Origin: Micrasema longulum
Taxonomy: Eukaryota; Arthropoda; Insecta; Trichoptera; Brachycentridae
Direction of reading: 5' to 3'
Assembly (NCBI GenBank): GCA_022494885.1
Contig: JAGVSM010001706.1
Location: forward strand, 248,001 to 312,000
DNA: 64,000 nucleotides
This document shows positions 45,920 through 58,090 of the stretch, in pieces. The translations under genes were made by a program, and so were the position numbers. Positions within the stretch are counted from its first letter, which is position 1; each line of letters begins with the position of its first letter. The notes below the pieces were generated by a model. The model was not told the DNA's origin. It did no database searches and saw nothing but the letters and a program-made list of their open reading frames with translations.

Positions 45920-47640
45920 AGTAGTATATTTATTTAAATCGTATTGTTTTGTTAACCTCTTATTAATTGGAATATTATTTGAGGATATTTGATAGGTATA
46001 AAATTGTAATTTGCATTGACTCCATAATACGGATGTTATATTTTATTTTTACAGAACATTAACTTGAATTAAGACACTGATTGAAAGCAAACAGGGTTTT
46101 GGAAAATTTAAAAAAAATATGTATGTATTATTAAATGTTTTTTTTTTGTTGATATAGCGTAATGAAAAATATTGACTACGTGATAATTTGACAGCACTTT
46201 TTCTTTGTTACCCTAATAATTTATATTTTAAAGTCCTTATGATTATTTTGTTTATTATTATCATCTTTATTTAAATGGGCATATGGATCTGTTGAAAAAT
46301 ATTGTTTATGAAAAAATGAATTATCAAACATTTTACAGCAATAAGGAAGTTCAGTGCTATGGGAAAATTTAATTCATAAAACGTGGTAGAAATTAAAGCA
46401 TTTAATTACATGGCGAAGTTTTTTTAAATGTATGAAAAAGTTAAAAAAAAATATTTAAAAATAAATAAATACTTTAAAAGACGTCACAAGTTCTTCTTAA
46501 TCAATCAATGATAGTGTTGCGATAGATTTCCGGTTTCCAGGAAGCCAACCTTCCAATCGGAACAACTCACCGAAAAGAACTAGATGTCACTCGCGAAGTA
46601 ATTAAAAAACTACAAACCTTAAAAAAATCATAATTAACCACTGAACTTCCTCATTTATAATTTTTTTATGATTTACATTTAAGGGTTTTTTTTTATGTTT
46701 TGTATTTTGGTATTAAATATTTAATGTTATAGAGTCAGCTTTGATATACATAGGTGCTAAATAATGAACATGGTTTGTTTTACTTTAAAATGATAAACAA
46801 CACGGAATTATATGAATATGTAATTAATTGCAACTGTATACATCCACTAGTGCAACTACATATGTCTAGACACAAGTGCAACTGTCTTAGCTTATATTGT
46901 ACTGAGACACGTTGATTTATATATTATATTGAGTTGTAGAATGAATAGGTGTTAAATGTTATTTTCCCAGATCCACATGCTCAGGAAATAAATGCACATA
47001 AACATGATTTCATGTTATTTACTTTTTACAATAACTCATTTTTGGTACCACATTTATTTTTTTAAAATGAATGTCAATAATTTTCCCTTTTCAATTAGGT
47101 GTTGAGAAAACGCACGAGGAATTAACTAATAATTTTAATTTGCTTATAGTTTCTATTTGTATTAAATCACAATCTAGAAAATCGAAATATTAAACTTATT
47201 TTTCTACATCCGCAATTTCATCGAGATTATTGAAAGCATTCCAATCAATTTTATTGTACAAATTTATTGATATTAGTATAAAATTTTAATATGCATGTAT
47301 AAAGCATTATTTAGTACTTAAAAATTGTTTATTGAGGTATTTGACAAACGGATTGTGTCTTAAATCTGGTATGATTAATTACATTAAAATATATATATAT
47401 ATATACACACATGAACCGTCCCATCAGTAAGTAATATGTATAAAGATAAAGAAACCATATAATGAGTTAGGATACAAACTGTTAAACTTTTGTTATTACC
47501 TGAAATGTGATGTTTTATTTCTGAGGTGTCTGATATCGATAGTGGTGATAAATTATATTTGGCTGTATTCAATACAACTTAACTATAAGATAAATTGTTT
47601 AGCACATTAGTACCCGAGAATAGGTTAACATTGTTTTTAT
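45920..47640. other. AT-rich sequence downstream of the zinc-finger gene
   Basis: It could be an extended 3' UTR (second AATAAA at 46987). No coding is supported. A short (AT)n lies at 47391-47405. Confidence 0.35.
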
Positions 47641-47660
47641 TTATTGTTACTTATTATAGT

Positions 47661-47742
47661 CTGCATCACCATACCTGGAGGACTTAGCTGATCAGATAAA
47701 TAAATTCATAATTGTTATAATTATTATTATTTATATTATTTA
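47661..47742 (+). other. Candidate alternative terminal exon
   Basis: A T-rich tract ending TTATTATAG at 47660 is followed by TCTGCATCACCATACCTGGA, a patch of raised G+C reading SASPYLEDLADQINKF. It then turns into an Ile-rich AT run and a stop. Phase 0 would allow splicing from the 44354 donor. This is speculative. Confidence 0.2.
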
Positions 47743-48834
47743 ATTAGACGTAGTTTATAGATGTGTTCATCATTCCACTAGTTCTAAGTACTTAATATTG
47801 TCGGTTGTGGTCTTGCCTGTTAAAAAAGACGCCTTACTATCATTAAGATTACAAAATGAAACTACCAACGAAATGAAATTTCGGCTCTTACCTGCCGATT
47901 CCCGTATTCCGTCCAATCGCCCTTTGATCGCAACTGTCGATCAAACTTAATTAAGTACCTATTCATTAATAATTAAGTTAACATATAAAATATGATTATA
48001 TTTTAAAGCGAGTTATTAAATGTTGAATTGTTACATTGAAATATTTTATCATGTTGGCTACCGTACCTAGAATTTACTCGTAGTTGCTCATACACTATTT
48101 AGGTTAATAAAGTGTACTGTTTACATTCCACTCTGAATGGTTCTATTCTGTGTCTCTTGCACCTAGGTGGGCTGTTCGCAACAAATGGCAGCTTATTATG
48201 CATCAATCTATCTGTTGTCTGGATACTTTATGGTAGCTTTACTCGGAAAATACATTCCACTTTTCTGTGCCTTTTTAAACACCAGATTCAATTATAACAT
48301 TATGTGATCTTTCTTCATTCCAATTTTCTAACAGTGTATGATTATAGAACTCGGCTTATCATTACTGATATGTAAATGGTAATATTTATGCCTTTTGCGT
48401 GGCAAAAAATACGCATGTTCGAGGATTTATATTTACAAACATAAAATTATATAATATTTACCTAAGCGTTTATACTTTAAGTCTATTTTTATTCTATATA
48501 CTGATTTATTGTATACTATGTATTATACATACATAATATTAATATTCTTACTTGTGACCAAAACAAATCACTATAAATTATAGTATGTACTGTTTTTAAT
48601 ATTTTAGTGAACTATAGTTGGTTTCCACACTTATTTCTCAAATTATGTTTCCGTTTTTAACGATGTATAAAAAATCTTTTTTTTTGGTCATGATGATAAA
48701 TAAAGCACTAGAAAGTAAAAATATATTTATGTGATGAACAGAAAGTATCTTCTCTCTGTTTGAGATGATTTTATGTTTTTGCTCTTCATAATTATATTTA
48801 TTACACCCTAATATCTAGTGTTTATGGAATTTCA

Positions 48835-49263
48835 GTGTATAATTATTTTTTTTTTTTACAGAGGTACTACAATTTACTGTACATTTTAATATATATTATA
48901 AAACTGAAACAACTCTACAATGTTTTTTTGTCTGTATGTTACAAGAACTCCTACGAAACAACAAGCCGTAGCAATGTGACATTTAGAAATAATATTCAAA
49001 ATGCCATTCTAATACAAAACAGCACTATTTTCAAGTGTAAACAATTAGGGCTTTGGTATAAATCAAACTCATCAATGGCAAATTCTAGCAATATACAATT
49101 TGGACTCAACATTAAGATGTTAATTAATGATTTTGTATTTTTAAGTCAAATTAATTTTGTATTTTTAAGTCAAATTTTTCTCAGGCCTCAGTATAAAATT
49201 AAACCCACTAACGGTATGTCGCAGCAACATAAAATTTCAAAAATTACTATTCTGGGATTCTGA
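48835..49263 (+). other. Unexplained 142-codon open frame
   Basis: A frame without stops over 426 nt in very AT-rich DNA. A textbook acceptor (T12 then ACAG) ends at 48861, in phase 0 with the frame, so the exon-like part would start RYYNLLYIL. The first 40 residues are hydrophobic. A tandem duplication FVFLSQI is visible near residues 111-123. No known domain is seen. It could be an alternative terminal exon or chance. Confidence 0.25.
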
Positions 49264-49269
49264 AAGTGC

Positions 49270-51230
49270 AAAGCAAGGTATTTGAAAAAAATCAATATAA
49301 CGGAAAAATATTTTGTTTTGGCATAACTATGCAATGAAAATTGGGTTTGAATCGATCCCTTTTATTTTATTTTTTATATTCCACAAACTGTGTTTAGTTT
49401 ATTGCATAATCAAATTATAAAGTAAAAAATAAATTTAGCTCATTATGATTTCTTAGATTTTAAAGGAATGTTCATTTTTAATCATTCTTTTACTATTGGA
49501 GATGGTTTCAGGGCAGTTATTAAAAAACAATTTTACAATGAAATTCCATATTCACTAATTTATTTTTTCTTAGCAGTTGTGTTATGCTATGCTATCTCAT
49601 TATTTCTGGATTCCTAATCGTATGCAAAATCATATATTTAATACTTTTATTGTCACTGTGAATATCAAGAAACCTCTAAATTTGGTTTATATATATTTTT
49701 TCTTACAAAGTAACTTTGTTTAGAATATTATTGCTCAGTAAAGCATAAATAATTGGCATAAAATATTAGTTTTTTAAAAATACAATGCATTGGTGACAAT
49801 TTCTTATTTTATCTATATATTATATTAAAAAGGGAGATTGGTGCTCATTGGAAAAATAATAATGTAACTGGTGCTTCAAAATCTGCAGTTACTGCAATTT
49901 TAGTACATATTGGTGTTATTTTTATTTATTTGTACGTTCATAATGCTAGTAAAATATTAGACAAACCACTGCAATTTGCAATTAAATATTATCATTGAAC
50001 TATAATTTATTAAAAACCAAATCTTGGAGCTTTGTTATTCTGAATATACATATTATAAAGTTTATCTTGTTACAGTAATGAAAGATATCGTGTACATTAA
50101 TTCTGTTTCTGTTTAACTCAATGAAATTTGTTATGTTTTTTTTAAATCGCTACGCTTTTCTAAGCAATAATGTATTTTTACATATTTATTTTAATATAAA
50201 GCAATTATGCAACAAAATATGCTATTTAACGATAATACTTTTACAAATCAAAGGAGAAAAATCACTATTGTAACACTAAATTAATAACATTTACTGAAAA
50301 AAATACTTTCTTTATCAGGACTCAAATCAGAGTACCTATTGCCACTTATATGCTCCATCTAATTATTGGCCTAGCTTAGTTGGATAGTACATCGATCACA
50401 AATTAAAATGGTGTTACCTTTTTCTTTGTGATGTTATTGATTGTTTATGTTGCGACTTTTCTGGATTGATCTGTTGTAATATAAAATAATTGTTATTTTA
50501 CTATGGAAACAATTAGTATTCCTTGCAGTGAACATCATTGATCGATATGTTTATAAGCTAAAAGATATTTTGTATATGGTATATGTAATTTTTTTCTAAA
50601 TAACATCAAGTTATTCAACAAGTACCATATGTTTTTTTGTTAATGTTTCTTTTTTCTCATACCAACAAAATGATCTTTAATATATTTTCTTTCAGAATAT
50701 TGTTTTTATTAGTGAATGTTGTTATCTTGACGTTATTATTTTAATGCATCTAATTAGAACTTTAAGCTGTTTTAATGGTTGTTTGCAAGTTAACTGTACA
50801 GTATTTATTGTTAATTTAAATCTTTAAAAAAAAATCAAATACATACTATAACATAATATGTATGTGATTTTTTTACATTGTATTCCATTTACAAAGTAAG
50901 CTAAAAAATACATATGCACTTCTTTTTGTCAGTCTCTTTAGCTTATGAAATTTCCTTATCCTGTATATTTAATAGTAATATGTATGTTTAATTACTTCAT
51001 GCTATGAGATGGAAATCACGACAAAGTTACAAAAATTGTTTATGTAAATATAGAATCAAAACTTTTATGATTTATAATGTTTATTTTTTTTTTCTTTTCT
51101 GACAAGTTCCAGAATGAATATTGCTTTTAATTTATGGAAAAAAATGTTCTAAAACATTCTGGAAAAAACATAAACGTTTATTAAAAGATATTAACAAAAC
51201 CCCATAATTATACTATTTACTTAATCAGAT
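49270..51230. other. Gene-less AT-rich stretch
   Basis: No gene or recognised repeat could be supported. Confidence 0.4.
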
Positions 51231-51590
51231 TTTAACGTGATTATGCAGAAAGCAGCCAGTTCACAATTTTGAAAAAAACAGATATTAGTGTTATCGGGTG
51301 CAGTAAGGTTAATTCTATGTTCTGCTAAAAACAACTAGGCTGCTTTCATACAAGAAACTGTAACAATCACCTTCTGAAAACAATGTCGATCTCAAAAATG
51401 GCATTTCTCAATTTTCAGAAAATACCCACAGCTCTTGAAAAATCGTACGGTACTTTAAAACTACTAATAAAACTGGTGTAATTAGATACTTGTTTGAAAT
51501 ATGAAAACACTAATGTATTAATTATTTTATTTAAATTATTTATTGACAATCCTTGATAGAATTCCATTGTAATAATGTAATAACTTATCT

Positions 51591-51803
51591 TAATTATAAT
51601 AATAAAAATACTTTATAGTTTTATTCCACTTTTATTTTATTATCAGACCAGTCTGACGATGTCGGTCACGACGAAACCCGGTCACTGGTAAAAATTTTAT
51701 AAAATAATTATAAATAAAAGCGGAATAAAACTATAAAGTATTTTTATTATTATAATTAAAATGCAGTTCCACCAAGAAATGTCAGTAGAAAAACTCAATA
51801 TAT
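51591..51803. mobile_element. Small palindromic insertion with a 13-bp target duplication and hammerhead-like core
   Basis: TAATAACTTATCT stands directly on both sides (51578-51590 and 51804-51816). Inside, arms of nearly 50 nt (AATACTTTATAGTTTTATTC and complement) enclose a short GC-richer loop. Long target duplications are typical of target-primed retroelements and not of the short duplications left by DNA transposons. It is nested within a family H element. Confidence 0.72.
51647..51690 (+). ncRNA. Hammerhead-like core within the palindromic insertion
   Basis: CTGACGA (51653-51659), a perfect stem GTCG/CGAC with loop GTCA (51661-51672), and GAAAC (51673-51677) follow the hammerhead order, with one extra T before the stem. 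An outer helix ACCAGT/ACTGGT (51647-51652 and 51684-51689) closes the unit. The stem layout is not canonical, so catalysis is uncertain. Confidence 0.45.
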
Positions 51804-51984
51804 TAATAACTTATCTGTAAATATCAGTTATTACATCATTAATGTATTAATTGTTTATCATTTGTCAAAGTCAAAAACATTCCAACGTTTGTGAAGATTT
51901 GATTGTTCACTCTTTTCACAAACGTGCTATTATCTCTGTTTCACTTTTCTCTGGCTGGCTGCTTTCTGCATAACTGCGTTCATT

Positions 51985-52545
51985 TGAAAATCTGTATACT
52001 GCAGGCGACCCTGCAGTATACGAAATATTTACATTGGTGTTTCTTTTGTAGTTTATGAAAAAATGCTTACTATTTTTGTGCAATTATATGCTCTAACTCA
52101 AATTTTTGCAAATATTGTAAATATGTTAAATTTTTTTTTTAAAAAAACAGATGTATTTTTCAAAATCAAATCTACTTGTGATCAATAATGCTTTCTGTAT
52201 ATTTTTCTAAAATGCAAATGAAATATGTATGTATTTATAAACTTGTTAACTAATTATTTACTCTATTGAAAAGATTTATAAGTTATTATAAAAAAATGCT
52301 TAAAAAGGTATTAAAAGTATATAAAGCACACTATTTTCTCACGATTGTAAATACAAATAGATATTGATATTTTTGTAAATCCCAACATTTTTTAATGTGA
52401 TTCTACCAAAATCACTTCCACTACCTACTCTTTGTTCTTCTTTATTTATAAACTGTTGGTAAAGGGATAATAAAATATAATTGGTGCAGTCACTTTGCGC
52501 ATTTATTTTTTTTACCCTACCTTAATACCCACCATACCTAAACAT
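51985..52545. other. Gene-less AT-rich stretch
   Basis: Nothing could be supported. Confidence 0.4.
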
Positions 52546-52547
52546 CT

Positions 52548-52646
52548 GGGCTGGTATTCCGAACGCGTTTACAGCGCGCTATAATTCGTATTTAGTACGT
52601 AAAAAGGCGCCATACCGCGCTATAATTTCGTTTGGAATACCAGCCC
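52548..52646. mobile_element. 99-bp palindromic MITE, family G relative
   Basis: The ends GGGCTGGTATTCCGAACG and, inverted, GGGCTGGTATTCCAAACG pair almost perfectly around about 60 bp holding two GCGCGCTATAAT-like pieces. The TATTCCGAAC core is shared with family G at 28.39 kb. Confidence 0.75.
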
Positions 52647-52649
52647 TGA

Positions 52650-53095
52650 TTGAAATTAGTTTACCCCAAGGCACAAACTAGCGGGCCGTTGACACTAGGT
52701 ATTTTATGTACCTTAAGTGCACAGTCTCACAGCCTGCCTTATATTTAAAAAAAATTACAATTCAAACAGACGTGCATCCATCTCAAAGTATTCAAACAAA
52801 TTAATATATTCATTTCGGCACGCTGCCGCCGGCCAAGTGTCAAAACTCCTATGGAGACAGGCGACTAGCATTTTGAAATATTCCCAATGTTTGATTGAAT
52901 TACAGTGAAAATTTGATTACTTTGAAGTTGTTTTAATGCATTTTGAGCATAATTTAACTTATTTTATCTGGGATTGCGTCTAAAACAGCCACACGGAGCA
53001 TGACAGAAAAGCCATTTTTGCAAGTTTTTATATAAGATCCTCCATTTATTTCTCATAAGATTGAAAAATGTTCACTTTTGAGATTTTAATCACTG
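52650..53095. other. Gene-less stretch
   Basis: A 63-codon frame at 52717-52908 has no domain or splice context. Confidence 0.35.
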
Positions 53096-53099
53096 TGAT

Positions 53100-53365
53100 C
53101 AGTGTTTTTCAACCTTTTTGAATATGCGACCCCCTTGTGAGTACAAAAATAGCTGGTGACCCACCCCCCAAGACCAGCTTTTTCCTTGTTTAGGGGGATT
53201 GCAGTCGTGAACAATGCAAAAGTTAAGGTCTTGGGGAGGATAGGGGTAGTGCTAGATTTTTTAAGGTCTGGCACTACTCTCACCCCCCCCCCCCCCTCAA
53301 GTTGCCAGTTTTTCAGCCCACGACCCCCTAGCGAGGCTTTACGACCCATAGGTTGAAAAACATTG
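53100..53365. mobile_element. hAT-like MITE with CAGTG ends
   Basis: Inverted ends CAGTGTTTTTCAACC and CAATGTTTTTCAACC; flanking 8-mers ACTGTGAT and CCCTAGAT agree at only four positions, so the target duplication has decayed. The inside holds a run of C (about 53281-53296). A related inverted copy lies at 34.87 kb. Confidence 0.7.
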
Positions 53366-53369
53366 CCCT

Positions 53370-54250
53370 AGATATTTACCTAACTATCCATATAGAATTA
53401 ACGGATCAATCATCAGTAATATTGCTTCTGTTGGAATGTTGCAAAGTGATGTTTCTTATATCTGATCCTTATTCAGAATTTGTATAAAAAAATGTTTAAG
53501 GATACATTTCTCTATGTGTTGTGGTATATGAAATAAACATATATCAGTGACGATCCATCTATAGAAGCAATGTAGGCATTACTTGCCTAAAAATATTTGA
53601 AAATCAATCATATTAAACCTTCCAACCAACTCATCAAACCATTTCAAATATTGTCCTTTGTAAATGTTCGTATTTTGGTCAGCCAATCAGCGAATGCTTC
53701 AAGCAAACCTCGCATTGCTTTAAATGTTTAGAAGTGTGTACACATAGACGCACGCATACAGCGAAGGATTAGCACACACATGCATCATTAAGTGATTTTT
53801 GTTCCTTTAGAAGCAAATTTTGAGAAGCCTAAGCGCACTGGTATGAGTAAACGCGCCCTTGCGATGATTTTTATAAAAATGGCTCTGTACAAATTATCCA
53901 CAATAATAATAAACAAAATAAATATTTCTTGCTCTTCCGTTCTACACCAATAATTCGATTCCTTCTTTACTACGTACCTACGCTAAAGCCTTACGCAGTG
54001 AATCATAATGTGCCAGTTTTAATTTTTAATAATGTCATATTTGCGAAATTAACCTGTTTTAAAATTTTGATAATTTGGTGTTGATTATTTTGTAAATCAT
54101 TTTTTTATAAATGTGTATTTAAAATAAGCACTTGATTACTTATTTATTATCTAATTCATCATACCAAATATCTTTTTGATATAAAAAAACATTATTAAAT
54201 GGTGGAAAAAGAGGACTCATGAATACTTAAATAACAATATTTAGATTAAC
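53370..54250. other. Gene-less stretch with possible hAT scrap
   Basis: CAGTGACGATCCATC at 53545 resembles a CAGTG-type hAT end, but no partner end was found. Confidence 0.35.
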
Positions 54251-54254
54251 GTTA

Positions 54255-54495
54255 GTAATTTTCTGTGTCCGGGCGAATGAAGAATATAGCTATGTCTGTA
54301 AAATATAGCCAGAATCTTGGACCAGTGTTTTCGACTCGATGGCTGCTCTCAGGTAAAAATCGCGAAAAAGATGATCGAGTACAGAAAAGTCCCCCTCGTA
54401 GTCCAGTGTTTACCCCATTCGTCTACCGTGCTTTTTTTTTTTTTCTTTGGGGTCCTGGGCTCGATTCCTGGGAGGGTCGCCATTAAATACTTTTA
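54255..54495 (+). mobile_element. SINE family C, copy 3
   Basis: The upstream domain (CAGTGTTTTCGACTCGATGG, CTGCTCTCAGG) precedes the tRNA-like head with CTCGTAGTCCAGTGTTTACC and B box GGCTCGATTCC. A T-run interrupts the head. Confidence 0.7.
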
Positions 54496-54712
54496 TAATA
54501 CTGCAATATTTAATTTTCTCTGATATACGAAATAAAAAAAATAAAAATATACGAAATAAAGAGAATGTTTCCCAAATAAAATAAAATAGTTTCTAGTTCA
54601 TTGGAGAGATTATGATAATTTTTTTCTTTAACAATTTTGATCACTTGTGTGGAATTTAGAAATTTTGGTATCTGAGTGACTTATTTTTTTCATTTAATAT
54701 TTTTTTTTTTGC

Positions 54713-54878
54713 ACCACAACAGGCCAGGAGGCCCAATTACAGTGGTGAATTACATTACAGAACAACCAGGCTTGAGAAAAATCACATTTTTTAATTTTTG
54801 TGTTCTCACCGGGAATCGAACCCGGAACCTTCCGTGCGTGAGTCAAGCGTCTTGACCACTACACCACGGAGGCCGCCA
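54713..54878 (-). mobile_element. SINE family D, inverted copy
   Basis: The tail (AGGCCAGGAGGCCCAATTAC) is followed by the complement of the head (GGGAATCGAACCC B box; ACCACTACACCACGGAGGC A box). It pairs over its length with the plus copy at 58.5 kb. Confidence 0.82.
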
Positions 54879-55029
54879 ATAATTCATCTCAAATTTGTTA
54901 ATTTTTTCTTCTTTGTAAATTTGTATAGTATTATTTATTTTGTAAATAGTGTCTACTGTATGAACTTTAAATAATTTATATAGATTTTCCATATTGAATG
55001 TTGAGAGTTTCTTTAAAATTACTTTGATA

Positions 55030-55103
55030 ATTTTATGCACTTAGCAAATGCAGTGGCCTATGCACTGTCAGGTGTGGATAAGGATTTAATGATGATGATG
55101 ATG
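55030..55103 (+). mobile_element. SINE family B tail fragment
   Basis: GCAGTGGCCTATGCACTGTC and AGGTGTGGATAAGG end in (ATG)n, as in other SINE B tails. Confidence 0.55.
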
Positions 55104-55664
55104 TTCGAGCAAATATGCTGCAATGATGCTTTTATACCAATGGGTGGTCTACTTACAATAATAATAAATTAACCTACTGTGCATAAAGTATTTGATTCAA
55201 TTACGGACATGGTTGATATTGAATTTTTATTTATGTGTCGGTTTTATAAAACCCCTTCAGAAGAACTTCAAGTGCAAGATATTTCCTCCATGTAACAAAT
55301 CATTAAAATATACCCCTTTTGGCACACCGTTAATTATTTATTTATCATATAGGGCAAAGGTCTTTTACAATATTAAATATATGTCCGATTGGATTCTGAT
55401 AAATGAATGATGATGTATTTTGAAAATTATGTGATTAATTATTTAATCCATCATTTTAAATGAATATTATTGTTTTTGCATGGCTATACCAACAATTTAT
55501 TTTTACACCCTTAGGTAAGTAGCAACATTTCCATTTCACGGTTTGCTTTCATTCTAATGTTTTGTGAATTGAAAATATAAGAATGCTTAAACCTAAATAA
55601 TCTCTATCTGCGGTTCGGTTTTGAACGCTCTCGCAGAAATAAATAAGCCATTGCTAGCATGTTA

Positions 55665-56245
55665 TTAAGGCTGTAGTCTGGTAAAACGAACGCAAAATTA
55701 GGAAATCATACGATTTTGCCATTTTAAAACCATTTTTTTTTTAATCGCGCAATAATAAAAAAACAAAAATTAGATAAAAACAATATTTTTTAAAGGAATT
55801 TCTGTTAAAAAATACACTTTAAAGTTTTATGTAACTAAAATATAATTACTTTTAGACCGGCAGATTACGCAATTTCAAATTTAGAGTAAACTTAGGTATC
55901 TGGGATTTCAATAAAGACTAAGTATTGAACAAAAAAAGTTTACAATAATTTGAAGATAATAAATTTAACAGAAAAGTGGCCGCGGCCAAATTTTGATTTT
56001 TTGGTTTTGAAAAAAAATGCAAGCATTTTAAATCACAAACATTTTCTTTTCATTTCTACCTACTTAAAATTATGCCTTCGGTAATACTTTTTTAAAAAAT
56101 ATATTGAAACTATTTAGTTGAAACCCCTTTTCATAGGATTGTATTATCTTTTTTTGAAAAAATAAGATAATTCTGGTTGACATATTCTATTTAAAACAAT
56201 ATCTTATTGACTTTTTCGTGACCTTCAGACCAGCCCTAATCGCTT
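55665..56245. mobile_element. Inverted-repeat element inside a family G remnant
   Basis: AAGGCTGTAGTCTGG at the left and CCAGACCAGCCCTAA-like (CAGACCAGCCCTAAT) at the right pair as rough terminal repeats. TAA at both edges suggests a PIF-type target. GAACGCTCTCGCAG before and ACGAGAGCGG after it look like two halves of a family G element. The left 90 bp also occur at 9.96 kb. Confidence 0.45.
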
Positions 56246-56379
56246 ACGAAATTACGAGAGCGGCCATTTTTTAGAGGATTCACACTACAGGTGCAGTAGC
56301 CTGTCTGTTTTCCAATTATGTATTTTTAGGGTATCTGTCATAATTTTATAAAATTGAGTAATAAGTTAAATGAATAGCT

Positions 56380-56440
56380 GTAAAACTGGCGTTCCGGGTT
56401 TGATTCTTACCAGTACAAGAAAAAAACCAATATAGTTATT
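56380..56440 (+). mobile_element. SINE family E fragment
   Basis: AACTGGCGTTCCGGGTTTGATT matches the second half of the SINE E head; the A box and tail are missing. Confidence 0.5.
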
Positions 56441-56819
56441 TTATCATTTATTGGTTTAAGGATTGTAGTTTATTTTTTGTAACGTCCTTACATATCCTCT
56501 TGTTTCAACCTACTAAAGCATATAAAGTAGAGATTTAGAAACTATTCTTCAAAAATAAAAATAAAATGTTAGAAACAAAAATGTTTTGATTGGTTTTAAA
56601 TTGTGTAAAAATTAAGTTAGTGTAATATTTGAATCCCTTAAGAGTAGTTATATTACATCTCTCATATATGACAATAGTAAAATATTTAAAATCATAAAAT
56701 CGTAATAAAGTGCAAGGAAACACTATAAAAAATTATGTATCAATTAATCGTAATTATTTGTAAATAAATATCAAATGTGTTCCATGTGAAACCTTCTATA
56801 AAAATAGATTATAGTTTAT

Positions 56820-57031
56820 GGCAGTTTGCAGGAAACACTTGTTTATGACCATTTATGACATTTTTAAGTGACATATTCTAACAAGTTTGGAACTTTTGGA
56901 AGTGAAAGTTTATTTTGTTTTGACTTGCGAATGTTTTAGTAAACTGTGTGTGTTTAAGTATGTTTTTATATGTTTAACAGTTTTTAATATTAATTTACTG
57001 GTGATAAATCACGAGAACTTCCTCATTAACT
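56820..57031 (+). promoter_or_regulatory. Presumed promoter and 5' UTR of the gene starting at 57032
   Basis: This stretch directly precedes the ATG and is somewhat less AT-rich than further upstream. No TATA box or initiator is clear; placement is by position only. Confidence 0.25.
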
Positions 57032-57140
57032 ATGGGAAAAGTTGATCATAACGAATGTGAGTTAAGTCCAATTTCGCCCGAATCTGATCCTGCCAAATTA
57101 CTTGAAGCGAGTATACTGGAAATGGATGGACTTCTAGCAG
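57032..57140 (+). CDS. First coding exon of an unrecognised gene, continuing beyond the window
   Basis: ATG at 57032 opens 36 codons, MGKVDHNECELSPISPESD to ...MDGLLA, plus one base, ending at the donor GCAG/GTAATT (57141). The amino-acid make-up (acidic, Ser/Pro, then a short amphipathic stretch KLLEASILEMDGLL) looks like genuine protein, and the exon stands out from AT-rich flanks. I do not recognise the family. No in-phase continuation was found before 64000, so the first intron is probably longer than 6.8 kb. Confidence 0.55.
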
Positions 57141-57144
57141 GTAA

Positions 57145-58090
57145 TTTGAATAATTGTATTGCCCAACATTAATTTATTTAGAAATGCCAACTTACACAAA
57201 GGTTTTGTTTACTTATCGACGACCTTTGAGTGTGGCGGTACATCGTATTTTAAAATGTGTGTTTAGGTTATAATGTCATTTAGTTATATTATTGAAAATT
57301 ATATGTAAATTGATTGATTGAACTTTAAAAATAAAACTTTACTGAATTGAAAACACTTACATAGTTATGTTTTAACTATTCGAAATAAATAAGTTATAGT
57401 AATATTTCCAAGCCGATCCATAAAATAAATTGCACTAATTACTCATCAGAACTATACTTAATATTGTACCACAATTTCAGCAATCTTGAACTTAGCTTAT
57501 TGATTATACTGGTAATATCTGATGAAATATTATTTAATATATTTGTACAACTTTTGGTGTAGTTGCTTTAAGTAAATTATTTTATTTGAATGTTCAAAAT
57601 CTTTTTCATTTATTTTATCTGAATACATAGTGATCATTTTTGGATTATACGTATTTAATTTAATTAATAAATGATTATACATTTATTGGACGCAGTATTT
57701 GTGAAGTTTTGCTAATATTTCACAGATGGCAGTAAACGCTAAGAAAGTGTCATAACCTTAGAGTTAGCTCTCACTTATAGAGTTGCCCTTTCGCTCTATT
57801 GCATAGATTATAGAACAATAATAGCGTTCTAAATTTTTGGTTTAACAACAAACGTGTAACGGACGGTTTTGATTTCCACTAGCAATTCTCGATCTGAGTA
57901 CCTGCGGCCCGTTGTATTGCAGTAAACTGTAGTTAACTTCGTGATCGATAATTATAGAATTATTTTTGTCTGTTTGGGTGGCTCTTTAAGCCGATGGCGT
58001 ATTATTAGCCCTGAGGTGGTACCAATTCCTATTATCGAATCCTCAGAGTAAAAATGCGTTACAGCTGTTGAGACGCCATTCCGCTCTATC
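57145..58090. other. Intron of the 57-kb gene, nothing recognised
   Basis: AT-rich to 57.7 kb, then more mixed; no in-phase exon could be found. Confidence 0.35.

Larger units (their letters stand above)
51234..51980. mobile_element. Inverted-repeat element family H, copy 1, interrupted
   Basis: The ends are AACGTGATTATGCAGAAAGC and, inverted, AACGCAGTTATGCAGAAAGC. A second copy at 63204-63620 shares the ends and inner words such as TCAAAAACATTCCAACG (inverted there) and GGGTGCAGTAAGGT. About 225 bp of the middle is a later insertion (51591-51803). Confidence 0.75.

Noticed and set aside
53086..53356. Frames of 66-87 codons on both strands
   Set aside because: They coincide with a hAT-like MITE and a C run.
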